A DNA stretch of 64,000 bases from Arthrobacter echini. GTDB lineage: Bacteria > Actinomycetota > Actinomycetes > Actinomycetales > Micrococcaceae. A program made the position numbers and the translations under genes. The stretch lies in contig NZ_SSWH01000007.1 in assembly GCF_004803505.1 (NCBI RefSeq), positions 62,001 to 126,000 of the forward strand, written 5' to 3'. The notes under the pieces are model-generated. The model saw only the letters and a program-made list of their open reading frames with translations, was not told the origin of the DNA and ran no database searches. Positions 10,412 through 18,783 of the stretch are shown here, one piece after another; position 1 is the stretch's first letter, and each line of letters opens with the position of its first letter.

Positions 10412-11299
10412 GTGGAGGACGCGCTACGTGCTGCCGAGCAGCAGCTCCGGGAAGCCGGCGTTCCCAGCCCACGCGTGGATGCCGAGTTGCTCGCCGCACA
10501 CCTGCTGGGGGTCTCACGGGGTCGTCTGCAGGCGCTCGTGCTGACCGGGATCCCCGCTCCGGAGGGTTTCGAGGAGTTGGTAGGGGAACGGGCCGCGCGT
10601 GTACCGCTGCAGCATCTGACCGGCACGGCGTTCTTCCGCCGCGTCGAGCTCTCCGTCGGCCCGGGGGTCTTCGTGCCGCGGCCGGAGACGGAGTCGGTGG
10701 CGCAGCTCGCGATCGATCGGGCGCTGGGGATGGAGCGGCCGAGGATCGTCGATCTGGGCACGGGGTCAGGTGCGATCGCTGCAGCCATCGCGGACGAGGT
10801 CCCCGGAGCCGAGGTGCACGCCGTCGAGCTCAGCGAGCTCGCTCTCGCCTGGGCGGCACGCAATCTCGAACCGTTCGGGGTGCACCTGACGCAGGGAGAC
10901 CTGGCGACGGCGCTGCCCGAGCAGGACGGCTCGTTCGACGTCGTGGTGTCCAACCCGCCGTACATCCCGGTCGGCGCGGTCCCGGTGGATCCCGAGGTCG
11001 CGGAGCACGATCCGGAGGAGGCACTCTACGGCGGGGGCATGGACGGGCTGGACCTGCCGCGTGCTGCCGCCACGACCGCCGCCAGGCTTCTCGGACCGGG
11101 CGGCTACTTCGTCATGGAGCACGCCGAGACGCAGGCCGCCGACGTCGCCGACTTCCTCGAGCGGATGGGCTCGTGGACCGCGGTGACCACACACCAGGAC
11201 CTGACGGATCGTGACCGGGCGACGAGCGCGGTGCGCAACGGAGAGCGATCCGGCCGGATACCGACGACGCCGACGACGCCCACGACGGGCACGCGATGA
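10412..11299 (+). CDS. prmC: Release factor glutamine methyltransferase
   Basis: SAM-dependent N5-methyltransferase acting on the Gln of the GGQ motif of release factors; prfA lies directly upstream. 295 aa. An N-terminal helical domain is followed by the SAM-binding motif DLGTGSGAIAAAIA and the catalytic NPPY motif starting at N181. The start is GTG 10412. The last 15 or so residues (TTPTTPTTGTR) are a low-complexity tail from an ACGACGCC-type repeat and are not part of the enzyme fold. The stop overlaps the next gene by ATGA. Confidence 0.95.
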   Translation: MEDALRAAEQQLREAGVPSPRVDAELLAAHLLGVSRGRLQALVLTGIPAPEGFEELVGERAARVPLQHLTGTAFFRRVELSVGPGVFVPRPETESVAQLAIDRALGMERPRIVDLGTGSGAIAAAIADEVPGAEVHAVELSELALAWAARNLEPFGVHLTQGDLATALPEQDGSFDVVVSNPPYIPVGAVPVDPEVAEHDPEEALYGGGMDGLDLPRAAATTAARLLGPGGYFVMEHAETQAADVADFLERMGSWTAVTTHQDLTDRDRATSAVRNGERSGRIPTTPTTPTTGTR

Positions 11300-12246
11300 C
11301 GCGTGAGGCCGGAACCGGGCCCGACGGCGCGGCGTCGACGGACCCTGCTGTGCCGCCACCTGCCGTCGCCGTCGCCGCCGTGACCTACGACCGGCCCGGG
11401 GAGCTCGCCCTGCTCCTGGACAGGCTCGCGGCGCAGAGCGCGCCCATCCGGACGATCGCCCTCGTGGACTCGGGGACCACACCGGCCCGTGACGTCGTCG
11501 ATGCCTTCGACGGCCCGCTGGACTACCTGCGCTCGGAGGCCAATCTCGGGGGAGCGGGCGGCTTCGCCTACGCGATCCTCGCCGCCGTCGCGAGCGGCGC
11601 CGAGTGGATCTGGCTGATGGACGACGACGGACACCCCGAGGACGAACGCTGCCTCGCCGAGCTGCTCAGCGCGGCGCAGGAGCACCGCCTCGACGTCGTC
11701 AGTCCGCTGGTCGTGGCGACCTCCGATCCCACCAGACTGTCCTTCAACTTCCGTATCAACGGACTGCTCACCAACGACCGCGCCACCCTGGAGGCCAGGG
11801 GCTATCTGCCGAACATGGTCCATTTCTTCAACGGTGCGCTCATCCGCGCGGAGGTCTTCTCGAGAATCGGCCTGCCGGACATGAAGTACTTCATCCGCGG
11901 GGACGAGGTGGATTTCCTCGCGCGGGTCAGAAGGGCCGGTCTGCGCTACGGGACGCTGACGAGCGTGGCCGTGCGTCATCCCGCGACGTGGTCCGAGATG
12001 AAGCCGATCTTCGGGGGCTTCCTCACCCCGGTGATCCCGGACGGCGACTTCAAGCGTTTCTCCTACTTCCGGAATCGCGCGTACCTGGCCCGCAAGTACC
12101 GCAATCCGCGGTGGTTCGGGGCCGACGTCATCGGGTTCCCCTACTACTTCCTCACGCAGCGCGACATCGGGGGACTGCGGGCCTGGTTCGCCGCCTATTC
12201 GGCCGGGCTGCGGGGCCGGGGCTTCGGCCCGCCGCCGTCCTCCTGA
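11296..12246 (+). CDS. GT2-family glycosyltransferase
   Basis: GT-A fold glycosyltransferase, 316 aa, expected at the inner face of the membrane. An N-terminal beta strand with VAAVTYDRPGELALLLDRL is followed by ANLGGAGGFAYAI, and the metal-binding acidic motif WLMDDD starts at W106. Further on, RGDEVDFLARVRRAG resembles the acceptor-side motif of GlfT1-like galactofuranosyl or rhamnosyl transferases. No membrane segment stands out. Start ATG 11296 is coupled to prmC by ATGA. A second GT2 enzyme with the same GGSGGFA and WLMDDD features lies at 14043-15020 on the other strand. The donor and acceptor sugars cannot be read from sequence; a cell-wall polysaccharide role is inferred from the neighbours. 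Confidence 0.85.
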   Translation: MTREAGTGPDGAASTDPAVPPPAVAVAAVTYDRPGELALLLDRLAAQSAPIRTIALVDSGTTPARDVVDAFDGPLDYLRSEANLGGAGGFAYAILAAVASGAEWIWLMDDDGHPEDERCLAELLSAAQEHRLDVVSPLVVATSDPTRLSFNFRINGLLTNDRATLEARGYLPNMVHFFNGALIRAEVFSRIGLPDMKYFIRGDEVDFLARVRRAGLRYGTLTSVAVRHPATWSEMKPIFGGFLTPVIPDGDFKRFSYFRNRAYLARKYRNPRWFGADVIGFPYYFLTQRDIGGLRAWFAAYSAGLRGRGFGPPPSS

Positions 12247-12318
12247 GGCAGTGCGCGGGAACCGGTCAGCACGGGTGCCGCCGATGTGCGTCGTCACGTT
12301 CGGCAGTGGAAGGATGAC

Positions 12319-13119
12319 ATGGTGATATCCAGCTACGACTGTTCCGATCCCGCCCAGCGAAGCCAGGGACTCTCTGCTGCCCACCAGGCCGTGGAGCTCA
12401 AGCAGTGCGTCGTCCTGCCGACGGACACCGTCTACGGGATCGGTGCGGACGCCTTCTCCCCACAGGCAGTGGCCACGCTGCTCGCCTCCAAGGGGCGGGG
12501 GCGCGCCATGCCACCTCCGGTCCTGATACCCCGGATCCAGACACTCGACGGACTCGCGGTAAACGTCCATCCTGATGCACGGGCGCTCGCCGAGGCATTC
12601 TGGCCAGGGGCACTCACCCTGATCTGCCACGCGCAGCCCTCACTGAGCTGGGACCTCGGCGACACCATGGGAACCGTCGCGCTTCGCGTGCCCGACGACG
12701 ACGTCGCCCTCGAACTGCTCGCGCTCACGGGCCCGCTCGCGGTCTCGTCCGCGAACCGGACGGGCCGGCCGGCGGCCACGACCGCGGCCGAGGCTGCGGC
12801 CCAGCTCGCCGAGTCGGTGGCCGTCTATCTCGACGCGGGGCCACGGGCCGACGACGGTATCGCCGGCTCGACCATCGTCGACGCGACGGGCGAGGTGCTG
12901 CGGATCGTCCGGCAGGGGACGCTGTCGCTCGCCCGCCTCCGCGAGGTGGTGCCGGGTCTTGCCGGCAGCGAGGACGCCGAGGTGACGCCCGCTCCTGCGG
13001 GTACGGACGATGAAGTGGTGGGGCCGCCTGCCGCCGGGGCGTCAGCGGTGGATCGGTCGGCGCCCGGACCAGCGGCCGACGGATCGGCTGACGGATCGGC
13101 GGCGTCAGCCGGCACGTGA
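12319..13119 (+). CDS. L-threonylcarbamoyladenylate synthase (Sua5/YciO/YrdC)
   Basis: Makes threonylcarbamoyl-AMP from threonine, bicarbonate and ATP, the first step of t6A modification of tRNAs decoding ANN codons. About 266 aa. YrdC-domain hallmarks are VVLPTDTVYGIGADA, FWPGALTLIC, VALRVPDD and SSANRTGRPAATT. The core ends near residue 205. A low-complexity Ala/Gly/Pro/Asp tail of about 50 residues follows, without a recognisable Sua5 C-terminal domain, so it is TsaC-like with a disordered tail. The start is ATG 12319, with GGAAGGA at 12307-12313. The 3' end overlaps the convergent epimerase gene by 15 nt. Confidence 0.92.
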   Translation: MVISSYDCSDPAQRSQGLSAAHQAVELKQCVVLPTDTVYGIGADAFSPQAVATLLASKGRGRAMPPPVLIPRIQTLDGLAVNVHPDARALAEAFWPGALTLICHAQPSLSWDLGDTMGTVALRVPDDDVALELLALTGPLAVSSANRTGRPAATTAAEAAAQLAESVAVYLDAGPRADDGIAGSTIVDATGEVLRIVRQGTLSLARLREVVPGLAGSEDAEVTPAPAGTDDEVVGPPAAGASAVDRSAPGPAADGSADGSAASAGT

Positions 13120-14046
13120 ACCCCGGTTCCCGCCGACGTGGGCCAGGACGTCCTGCACCCGGGGCTGCGGGACCAGGCCCTGCGCCGCGGCCCACCCGGG
13201 AACCTGGTCCTGGCCGAACCACAGGAGCTCGGTGCGGCGCACCTGTGCATCGAGGCGTCCGCCCAGCAGGGACGAGACGACGAATCCGGTCCCGACGGCG
13301 ATCCGGCACAGGACGGCCGGCAGCAGACGCGGTCGTCCGCCTGCGGCCTGGAGCGCGGAACGTACTGTGAGTCCTTCCCAGGGCTGCAGCACGATCCTCG
13401 GCACTTCGGAGCGGTGGCGACCGATCATCAGCACGAGATCGGCCAGGGCGTCGACGGAGGTGATGGGCGAGTGCGCCGTACCGGGAGCTGCGACCGAGGC
13501 GAACGGCGACGCGGCGAGCTTCCCGAGCGACGTCGTGGTGCCCCGGTCCGGGCCCTGCACCGAGGTGGCCCGCAGGATCACCACCGGCAACTGCGCGGTG
13601 TCCATGGCCGCCAGTGCCTGTTCGCCGAGCGCCTTGCTGCGCGAGTAGGCGGAGAACGGACGCACGGTGGCCGTCTCGTCGAGCACGTGGGTGCGTCCCT
13701 GGACGGAGGCGCTGCTGAGCTGGATGACGCGGCGTACCCCGGCTGCGGCCGCCGCTCGGGCGATCACCACGGGCAGCAGAGCATTCGCGCCGAGCAGCTC
13801 CGTGCCCGCAGGTGCCGACGGGGTGGCCAGCCCGGCGGCGTTGACGACGACGTCGTGACCTCGCAGCGCTGACTGCAGGGCGCCGTGATCGGTGCGGGCG
13901 GCCTCCGCCAGCAGTTCCGGCACCGTCTCGGCATCCGTGGCGAAGCGGGGTGCCACGACGGAGCAGGCCTCGATCCCCGCTGCATCGAGAGCGCGCAGCA
14001 CGGCAGACCCGACGAACCCGCTGCCTCCGACGACCGCCCAGCTCAC
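13105..14046 (-). CDS. NAD(P)-binding epimerase/dehydratase-like protein (extended SDR)
   Basis: 313 aa. The N-terminal Rossmann motif is VVGGSGFVGSAVL. VVNAAGLATPSAP and LLGANALLPVVIARAAAAAGV follow the NAD-dependent epimerase pattern, and YSRSK supplies the Tyr-xxx-Lys catalytic pair. The start is GTG at 14046, overlapping the stop of the upstream glycosyltransferase (GTGA), so the two are co-translated. It probably modifies a nucleotide-linked sugar for a surface polymer, judging by the neighbouring glycosyltransferases and CapD-type protein. The substrate is unknown. Confidence 0.8.
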   Translation of the reverse strand: MSWAVVGGSGFVGSAVLRALDAAGIEACSVVAPRFATDAETVPELLAEAARTDHGALQSALRGHDVVVNAAGLATPSAPAGTELLGANALLPVVIARAAAAAGVRRVIQLSSASVQGRTHVLDETATVRPFSAYSRSKALGEQALAAMDTAQLPVVILRATSVQGPDRGTTTSLGKLAASPFASVAAPGTAHSPITSVDALADLVLMIGRHRSEVPRIVLQPWEGLTVRSALQAAGGRPRLLPAVLCRIAVGTGFVVSSLLGGRLDAQVRRTELLWFGQDQVPGWAAAQGLVPQPRVQDVLAHVGGNRGSRAG

Positions 14047-15020
14047 CGGGATGCTCCCGCCGCTCCGGAGCTTTCCGTCAGTGGGGGCTCAGGGCGCCAG
14101 GTCGGATCATGGAGGATGATTCGCGCGGCACGCCAGCCGCGCCACAGCGCGCCGAGTCCGGACAGGGAGCGCTCGACGGCGATCAGCCGGACGATCTCCT
14201 TGCCCGCCGACAGGGCGGTGCCGAGGCCGAATCCCACCCTGCTGAACCGGTCGTGCAGCTGGAGATAGTGCGCCAGATGACCGCGATTGCGCATCCCGCA
14301 GAAGCGTGAGAGATCACTCGAGTCGTTGAGGTGCCGCACGCCGAGATCGATCTGGCGTTGGGCGCGCGTCTTGCGCAGGACGAAGGAGTCCACGTACGCC
14401 ACGGGGTACCGCTGCGAGATGAGCCAGCCGTACGTCGTGTCGTCCCCGTTGAGGAAGAACCTGGCGTCCGGCAGCCCGATCTCCCGGACCACGTCGGCGG
14501 AGACCAGCATCCCCTCGAAACAGCCCACATTCGTATGGAAGACCGGTGAGTCCACGAAGACGTCGCCGCGGACCGGTAGGTGGACCCCGAGAGTGTCGTT
14601 GAGGAGATGCTGCCAGAAGAACGGCTCTCCGGCGGCGTCGTACCGGCGACCGTGGATGCAGGAGTAACGCCGCATCCACGGCTGGAAGGATGCCAGCGCA
14701 TCGGGGAGGGCGACGACGTCGTCGTCCATGAGCCAGAGCCACCGGGCCCCCTCGGCGAGAGCGCGCACCATGCCGGCGGCGAACCCGCCGGAGCCGCCGA
14801 TGTTCTGCGGCAGCCGTTCGACCACGAGCGGGAAGGGCAGCTCGGCGGCGGCGAGGATCTCCGGCGTCTCATCGGTACTCGCGTTGTCCACCACGACGAC
14901 GCCGTCCGGGCGCGGGTCGAGCAGCGCGATCGAGTGCAGGAGCTGCTGCAGATAGGAGGCCCGGTCGAAGGTCGTGATGATGATGAACACGCGCTCGGCG
15001 CCGACGTCGGGGACGTGCAA
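14043..15020 (-). CDS. GT2-family glycosyltransferase
   Basis: 325 aa GT-A glycosyltransferase. It contains IIITTFDRASYLQQLLHSI, VVVDNASTDETPEIL, NIGGSGGFAAGMVRAL and WLWLMDDDVVALPDA. Further on, FFLNGDDTTYGWLIS is the catalytic-side motif seen in GlfT-like galactofuranosyl and rhamnosyl transferases. It shares several signatures with the GT at 11296-12246. The start is TTG at 15020, chosen because GGGAAGGAA lies 4 nt upstream; no ATG in frame has comparable context. It overlaps the downstream epimerase start. Likely acts on a lipid-linked glycan at the cytoplasmic membrane; the sugar is undetermined. Confidence 0.85.
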   Translation of the reverse strand: MHVPDVGAERVFIIITTFDRASYLQQLLHSIALLDPRPDGVVVVDNASTDETPEILAAAELPFPLVVERLPQNIGGSGGFAAGMVRALAEGARWLWLMDDDVVALPDALASFQPWMRRYSCIHGRRYDAAGEPFFWQHLLNDTLGVHLPVRGDVFVDSPVFHTNVGCFEGMLVSADVVREIGLPDARFFLNGDDTTYGWLISQRYPVAYVDSFVLRKTRAQRQIDLGVRHLNDSSDLSRFCGMRNRGHLAHYLQLHDRFSRVGFGLGTALSAGKEIVRLIAVERSLSGLGALWRGWRAARIILHDPTWRPEPPLTESSGAAGASR

Positions 15021-15024
15021 CAGA

Positions 15025-15033
15025 TTCCTTCCC
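15025..15033 (-). promoter_or_regulatory. Ribosome-binding site that fixes a TTG start
   Basis: Minus-strand GGGAAGGAA, 4 nt before the TTG at 15020. It is the strongest Shine-Dalgarno match near this gene and supports the rare start codon. Confidence 0.6.
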
Positions 15034-15083
15034 GGCCGCGCCGAGGCGGTGCACAGCGATCAGGGCACACGCGGTGCAGTTGG

Positions 15084-15108
15084 TATTCTCTTCGTGGACG
15101 CAAGTCTA
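15084..15108. promoter_or_regulatory. Divergent promoter elements between glycosyltransferase and capD-like genes
   Basis: On the minus strand TAGACT (15108 to 15103) sits about 83 nt before the glycosyltransferase start. On the plus strand TATTCT (15084-15089) sits about 125 nt before the dehydratase start. Both are -10-like; no good -35 was found. The 193-nt gap between the two genes is otherwise featureless. Confidence 0.35.
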
Positions 15109-15213
15109 TTACACCGTGCTCCGCCCCTGCCCGGAACGCTCCGGTACCACTGCTGCCGGACACGAGCCGTGCAGCACCGGGAACGCGGGTACGGTCTGGC
15201 ACTGTTAGGACAT

Positions 15214-17109
15214 ATGGGACTCACGGAACACAGGGACGAGCACGGGGGCGCTTCCGGCACCCCGGGGTCCACCAGGGGGACGACATCCCCAGGTGACAAA
15301 CCCGCGATCTGGCTGTGGTCGCAGTACCTGCTCGACGCCGTCGCGTGGATCGTGGCGATCCTGCTCGCCCTGATTCTCCGGTACGAGCTGCTGGTCAACG
15401 AGATCAACGTACCCGGCGTCGTCGTGTTCTGCGCCGTGGCGGTGATCTCCCAGCTCGGCGTGGGGCTGAGTTTCGCGCTCTACCGCGGCAGATACAGCTT
15501 CGGCAGCTTCCACGAGGCGAAGCTGCTGGTCATCGTGGCGGTCCTGGTCGGCGTCATCCTCGTGCTCGTCAGCGTCGCCTTCTTCCCGGTGCTCGCGGTG
15601 CCACGGAGCATCGGCGTCATCGCCTTCCCCTTCGCCTGCATGTTCCTGGCGGCCACGCGGTATCTCAAGCGCATGTACGTGGAGAGCAAGACGAAACCGG
15701 GTGAGGACGCCCAGCGCACGCTGATCTACGGAGCAGGCTTCCTCGGGAACTCGCTCGTGGACCGGATGATGAAGGATCCAGGATCCCCCTACTTCCCCGT
15801 GGGCCTCATCGACGACGACGCCTCGAAGAAGCATCTGAGGTTGTCCACCGTGCCGGTCCTCGGCTCGATCGACGACCTGCGCGAGATCGCCTCGCGCACT
15901 CGGGCGTCGGTCCTCGTCCTCGCGTTCGCCGACGTCGAGGCCGCGCAGGTCCGCCGGATCTCCGATCTGGTGGCCGGTCTCGGGATCCGGGTGCTCGTGC
16001 TGCCACCGCTGCGCGACATCCTCGGCGCGCCCGGCGCTGCCATCACCGACTTCCGCGAGGTGGCCGTCGAGGACCTCATCGGGAGGCGGCCGGTGGACAT
16101 CCACCCCGACGAGGTGGCCGGGTACATCACCGGCAAACGCGTGCTCGTGACCGGCGCCGGGGGCTCGATCGGCTCCGAGCTCTGCCGGCAGCTGGACGGG
16201 TTCTCGCCCGCGGAGCTGATCATGCTGGACCGGGACGAGACGGGCCTGCAGACCACCCAGATCTCCCTCACCGGACGCGGACTGCTCACGGGCCGCGACA
16301 CCGTCCTGGCAGACATCCGCGACGCCGACGCGCTCCTGGACATCTTCGAGGACCGCAGACCCCAGGTGGTCTTCCATGCGGCGGCCCTGAAGCATGTCTC
16401 CCTCCTGGAGCAGTACCCGGAGGAGGCCTGGAAGACCAACGTCCAGGGTTCGCTCAACGTCCTGCGAGCCTCGGCAGCGGTGGGCGTGACGAACTTCGTC
16501 AACATCTCGACGGACAAGGCGGCGGATCCCACCAGCGCCCTCGGTCACTCCAAGCGGGTGGCGGAGAAGCTCACTTCCTGGCATGCGGAGCGGACCGGCC
16601 AGCAGTACGTCTCGGTACGCTTCGGCAACGTGATCGGGAGCCGGGGCTCCATGCTTCCGCTCTTCACCGAGCAGATCCGCAACGGTGGGCCCCTCACCGT
16701 GACGGACCCCGAGGTGACCCGCTACTTCATGACCATTCCCGAAGCGTGCCAGCTCGTGGTCCAGGCCGGGGCCATCGGCAAGGGAGGCGAGGTGCTCATC
16801 CTCGACATGGGTGAGGCCGTGAAGATCCTCGATGTGGCTCAGCGCATGATCGCCATGTCCGGCAGGGACATCAGGATCGTCTTCACCGGTCTGCGGCCGG
16901 GGGAGAAGATGCACGAGGACCTCATGGGAATCGGGGAGAACGACTCCCGGCCGCTGCACCCCAAGATCTCGCACACCTCGGTGGCGGCGCTCGATCCCAC
17001 CCGGCTGAGTCTGCAGCAGTGGAAGGCCGACGGCGGCTTCGGGCAGCGCAGTCTCGAGTCCGCCGGCAACGACCAGCGCACCCCGGACGTCGCGGAGCCG
17101 CTGTCATGA
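15214..17109 (+). CDS. CapD/FlaA1-type membrane polysaccharide biosynthesis protein
   Basis: Membrane-anchored NAD-dependent nucleotide-sugar 4,6-dehydratase/epimerase family. 631 aa. Four predicted membrane helices lie between about residues 30 and 150. A nucleotide-binding-like domain (LIYGAGFLGNSLVDRMM) is followed by the catalytic SDR domain: TGAGGSIGSELC from T313, HAAALKHVSLLEQYP, and NISTDKAADPTSALGHSK. At the position of the catalytic Tyr (Met in many CapD proteins) it has L443, four residues before K447. The start is ATG 15214 with TTAGGA upstream; the longer in-frame start at 14974 is rejected. ATGA overlap with the downstream phosphoglycosyl transferase indicates a shared surface-glycan operon. 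Confidence 0.88.
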   Translation: MGLTEHRDEHGGASGTPGSTRGTTSPGDKPAIWLWSQYLLDAVAWIVAILLALILRYELLVNEINVPGVVVFCAVAVISQLGVGLSFALYRGRYSFGSFHEAKLLVIVAVLVGVILVLVSVAFFPVLAVPRSIGVIAFPFACMFLAATRYLKRMYVESKTKPGEDAQRTLIYGAGFLGNSLVDRMMKDPGSPYFPVGLIDDDASKKHLRLSTVPVLGSIDDLREIASRTRASVLVLAFADVEAAQVRRISDLVAGLGIRVLVLPPLRDILGAPGAAITDFREVAVEDLIGRRPVDIHPDEVAGYITGKRVLVTGAGGSIGSELCRQLDGFSPAELIMLDRDETGLQTTQISLTGRGLLTGRDTVLADIRDADALLDIFEDRRPQVVFHAAALKHVSLLEQYPEEAWKTNVQGSLNVLRASAAVGVTNFVNISTDKAADPTSALGHSKRVAEKLTSWHAERTGQQYVSVRFGNVIGSRGSMLPLFTEQIRNGGPLTVTDPEVTRYFMTIPEACQLVVQAGAIGKGGEVLILDMGEAVKILDVAQRMIAMSGRDIRIVFTGLRPGEKMHEDLMGIGENDSRPLHPKISHTSVAALDPTRLSLQQWKADGGFGQRSLESAGNDQRTPDVAEPLS

Positions 17110-18137
17110 ACCCGCTGCTCCTGGTCGTCGGCCTCGTCGCGCTGGGACTGTCCCTGCTCCTGCCGATCGTCGTGGCACCCCTGCTGCGCCGACTTGGTGT
17201 GCTCGACATCCCGAACGATCGTTCCTCGCACACGACGGTCGTGATCCGGGGGATGGGCGTCGCCGTCGCCGTCGCCGTCCTCGTCGCGCTGGCCCTCTCA
17301 CTCGCCACGCGTCTCGTCGCCGTCGACCGCTCGCTGATCCTCATCATCTTCTGCATGGTCGCTGCCGCATCGGCCCTGGGCTGGATCGAGGACTTCCGGG
17401 GGCTGTCGATCAGGACCCGCGCCTCCGTGCAACTGGGCATCGGCGCGGTCGGTACGGCTGCCCTCGCGACGACGATCAACGAGAGCAGCTACTGGTGGGT
17501 CCCGGTCGGGGCCATCGCCGTGGCCACCTACACCAACGCGGCGAACTTCATGGACGGCATCAATGGGATCTCCGGCATGCACGGGATCGTCGTCGGTGGC
17601 TTCTACGCGTGGGCGGGAGTGCTGAGCGACCAGTTGTGGCTCACGGTCGCGGGTGTGGTGGTCGCCGCCGCATTCGCGGGATTCCTGCCCTGGAACCTCG
17701 GCCGCGGCTTCGTGTTCCTCGGCGACGTGGGCAGTTACCTGCTCGGCGCCTCGGTCGCCGCGATCGCCGTGACGGGATTGCTGGCCGGAGTGTTCCTCGA
17801 GTACCTGCTCTCGCCGGTACTGATCTATCTGGCGGATACCTTCGTCACGTTCCTGGGGCGGGTACGTCGCGGGGAGCGACTGTACGCAGCACACCGCCAC
17901 CACGTGTACCAGCGGCTCACCGACACCGGGCTGACCCACGTCCAGGTGGCGATCTTCGTCAGTCTCATGTCGGCGCTGACCGGCGCCGCCGGATTCGTCG
18001 CCGCGACGGCTCCACCCGCACTCGCGGTCGGTGCCGCCGTGGCGACGGCCGTCGTCGTCGCGCTGTACCTGTACTCGCCGCGCTTCTTCCGTGCTCTCAC
18101 CGGCTCCCGAACCTCCGGCAGGGCCGTGGGGAACTGA
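17106..18137 (+). CDS. WecA/TagO/MraY-family polyprenyl-phosphate sugar-1-phosphate transferase
   Basis: Polytopic membrane enzyme that would transfer a sugar-1-phosphate (commonly GlcNAc-1-P) to polyprenyl phosphate, starting a lipid-linked glycan. 343 aa with about 10-11 hydrophobic segments. Family signatures: DIPNDRSSHTTVVIRGMG near the N-terminus, NFMDGINGISG from N147, FLGDVGSYLLG, and HRHHVYQRL in the cytoplasmic substrate loop. Start ATG 17106 overlaps the upstream stop. Its position next to two GT2 enzymes and a CapD-type dehydratase fits initiation of a cell-wall polysaccharide. Confidence 0.93.
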   Translation: MNPLLLVVGLVALGLSLLLPIVVAPLLRRLGVLDIPNDRSSHTTVVIRGMGVAVAVAVLVALALSLATRLVAVDRSLILIIFCMVAAASALGWIEDFRGLSIRTRASVQLGIGAVGTAALATTINESSYWWVPVGAIAVATYTNAANFMDGINGISGMHGIVVGGFYAWAGVLSDQLWLTVAGVVVAAAFAGFLPWNLGRGFVFLGDVGSYLLGASVAAIAVTGLLAGVFLEYLLSPVLIYLADTFVTFLGRVRRGERLYAAHRHHVYQRLTDTGLTHVQVAIFVSLMSALTGAAGFVAATAPPALAVGAAVATAVVVALYLYSPRFFRALTGSRTSGRAVGN

Positions 18138-18159
18138 GCCCGTGCCGTCGTGGTGCGGT

Positions 18160-18165
18160 AGGCTG
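18160..18165 (+). promoter_or_regulatory. Possible -10 element for the ATP synthase operon
   Basis: TAGGCT in the 129-nt gap between the WecA-type gene and the atp genes. It has the consensus shape of other -10 sites in this window. No strong -35 was seen, and a leader of about 95 nt would result. Confidence 0.35.
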
Positions 18166-18266
18166 GTAGGCGCCGGATACGGACCGACCGAGGGCCGTAT
18201 CAGTGAGGCTTCCCCGCCGCGGACCGGCCGGGAGCCGCCGGGAGACATCGACAGAGCGGACAACGC

Positions 18267-18782
18267 GTGCCACGACCGGATCATCCGATGACCGGAGCCG
18301 ATCGACACCCCCTGATAGAGGTCTCCGCCCCCACAGCGTCCCCCTGGCTGAGGATCCTCGGCCGCAGCACCCTCGCCGGATCGGTGACAGCTCTCGTCCT
18401 GGCAACAGCGGCGCTCATCGCGACCTCGCCGGAGGCGGCGTCGAGCGTGCTGCTGGGTGCGGTCCTCGTCATCGTGTTCTTCGGCATCTCCCTGCTCATC
18501 GGACATGTCGCCGGGGCATCGAACCCATCGGGTGCCCTCGGCCTCTTCGTGCTCACCTATGCGATCAAGGTGGTCGGATTCGGGGCGGCCCTGTTCATCC
18601 TCGGCACGCCCGCGTGGCTGGATCCCACCTGGTTCTTCGTCAGTGCGCTCGTGACCGTGATCGTGTGGCAGATCGCGGAGATCAGGACGTTCTCACGCAT
18701 CCGGACCCTCCGCTACGACGACGAGGCGCCGGCACTCACGCCGCTCACGGCGCCGAAGGACCCCTCGAGAGAAGGACGCTGA
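18267..18782 (+). CDS. Putative ATP synthase protein I-like membrane protein
   Basis: 171 aa with four predicted membrane helices (about residues 30-50, 54-75, 82-106 and 113-132) and a charged C-terminal tail. Position immediately before the F1Fo genes, and this topology, fit the AtpI/UncI accessory group thought to assist Fo assembly or ion handling. Sequence similarity cannot be verified here. The start is GTG 18267; ATG 18288 is an alternative. It is followed by another small membrane protein after 1 nt. Confidence 0.65.
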   Translation: MPRPDHPMTGADRHPLIEVSAPTASPWLRILGRSTLAGSVTALVLATAALIATSPEAASSVLLGAVLVIVFFGISLLIGHVAGASNPSGALGLFVLTYAIKVVGFGAALFILGTPAWLDPTWFFVSALVTVIVWQIAEIRTFSRIRTLRYDDEAPALTPLTAPKDPSREGR

Positions 18783-18783
18783 C

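Noticed and set aside
15205-16974. Minus-strand frame (589 codons) opposite the capD-like gene
   Set aside because: Antisense to a well-supported coding gene; no domain and biased Asp/His/Arg content.
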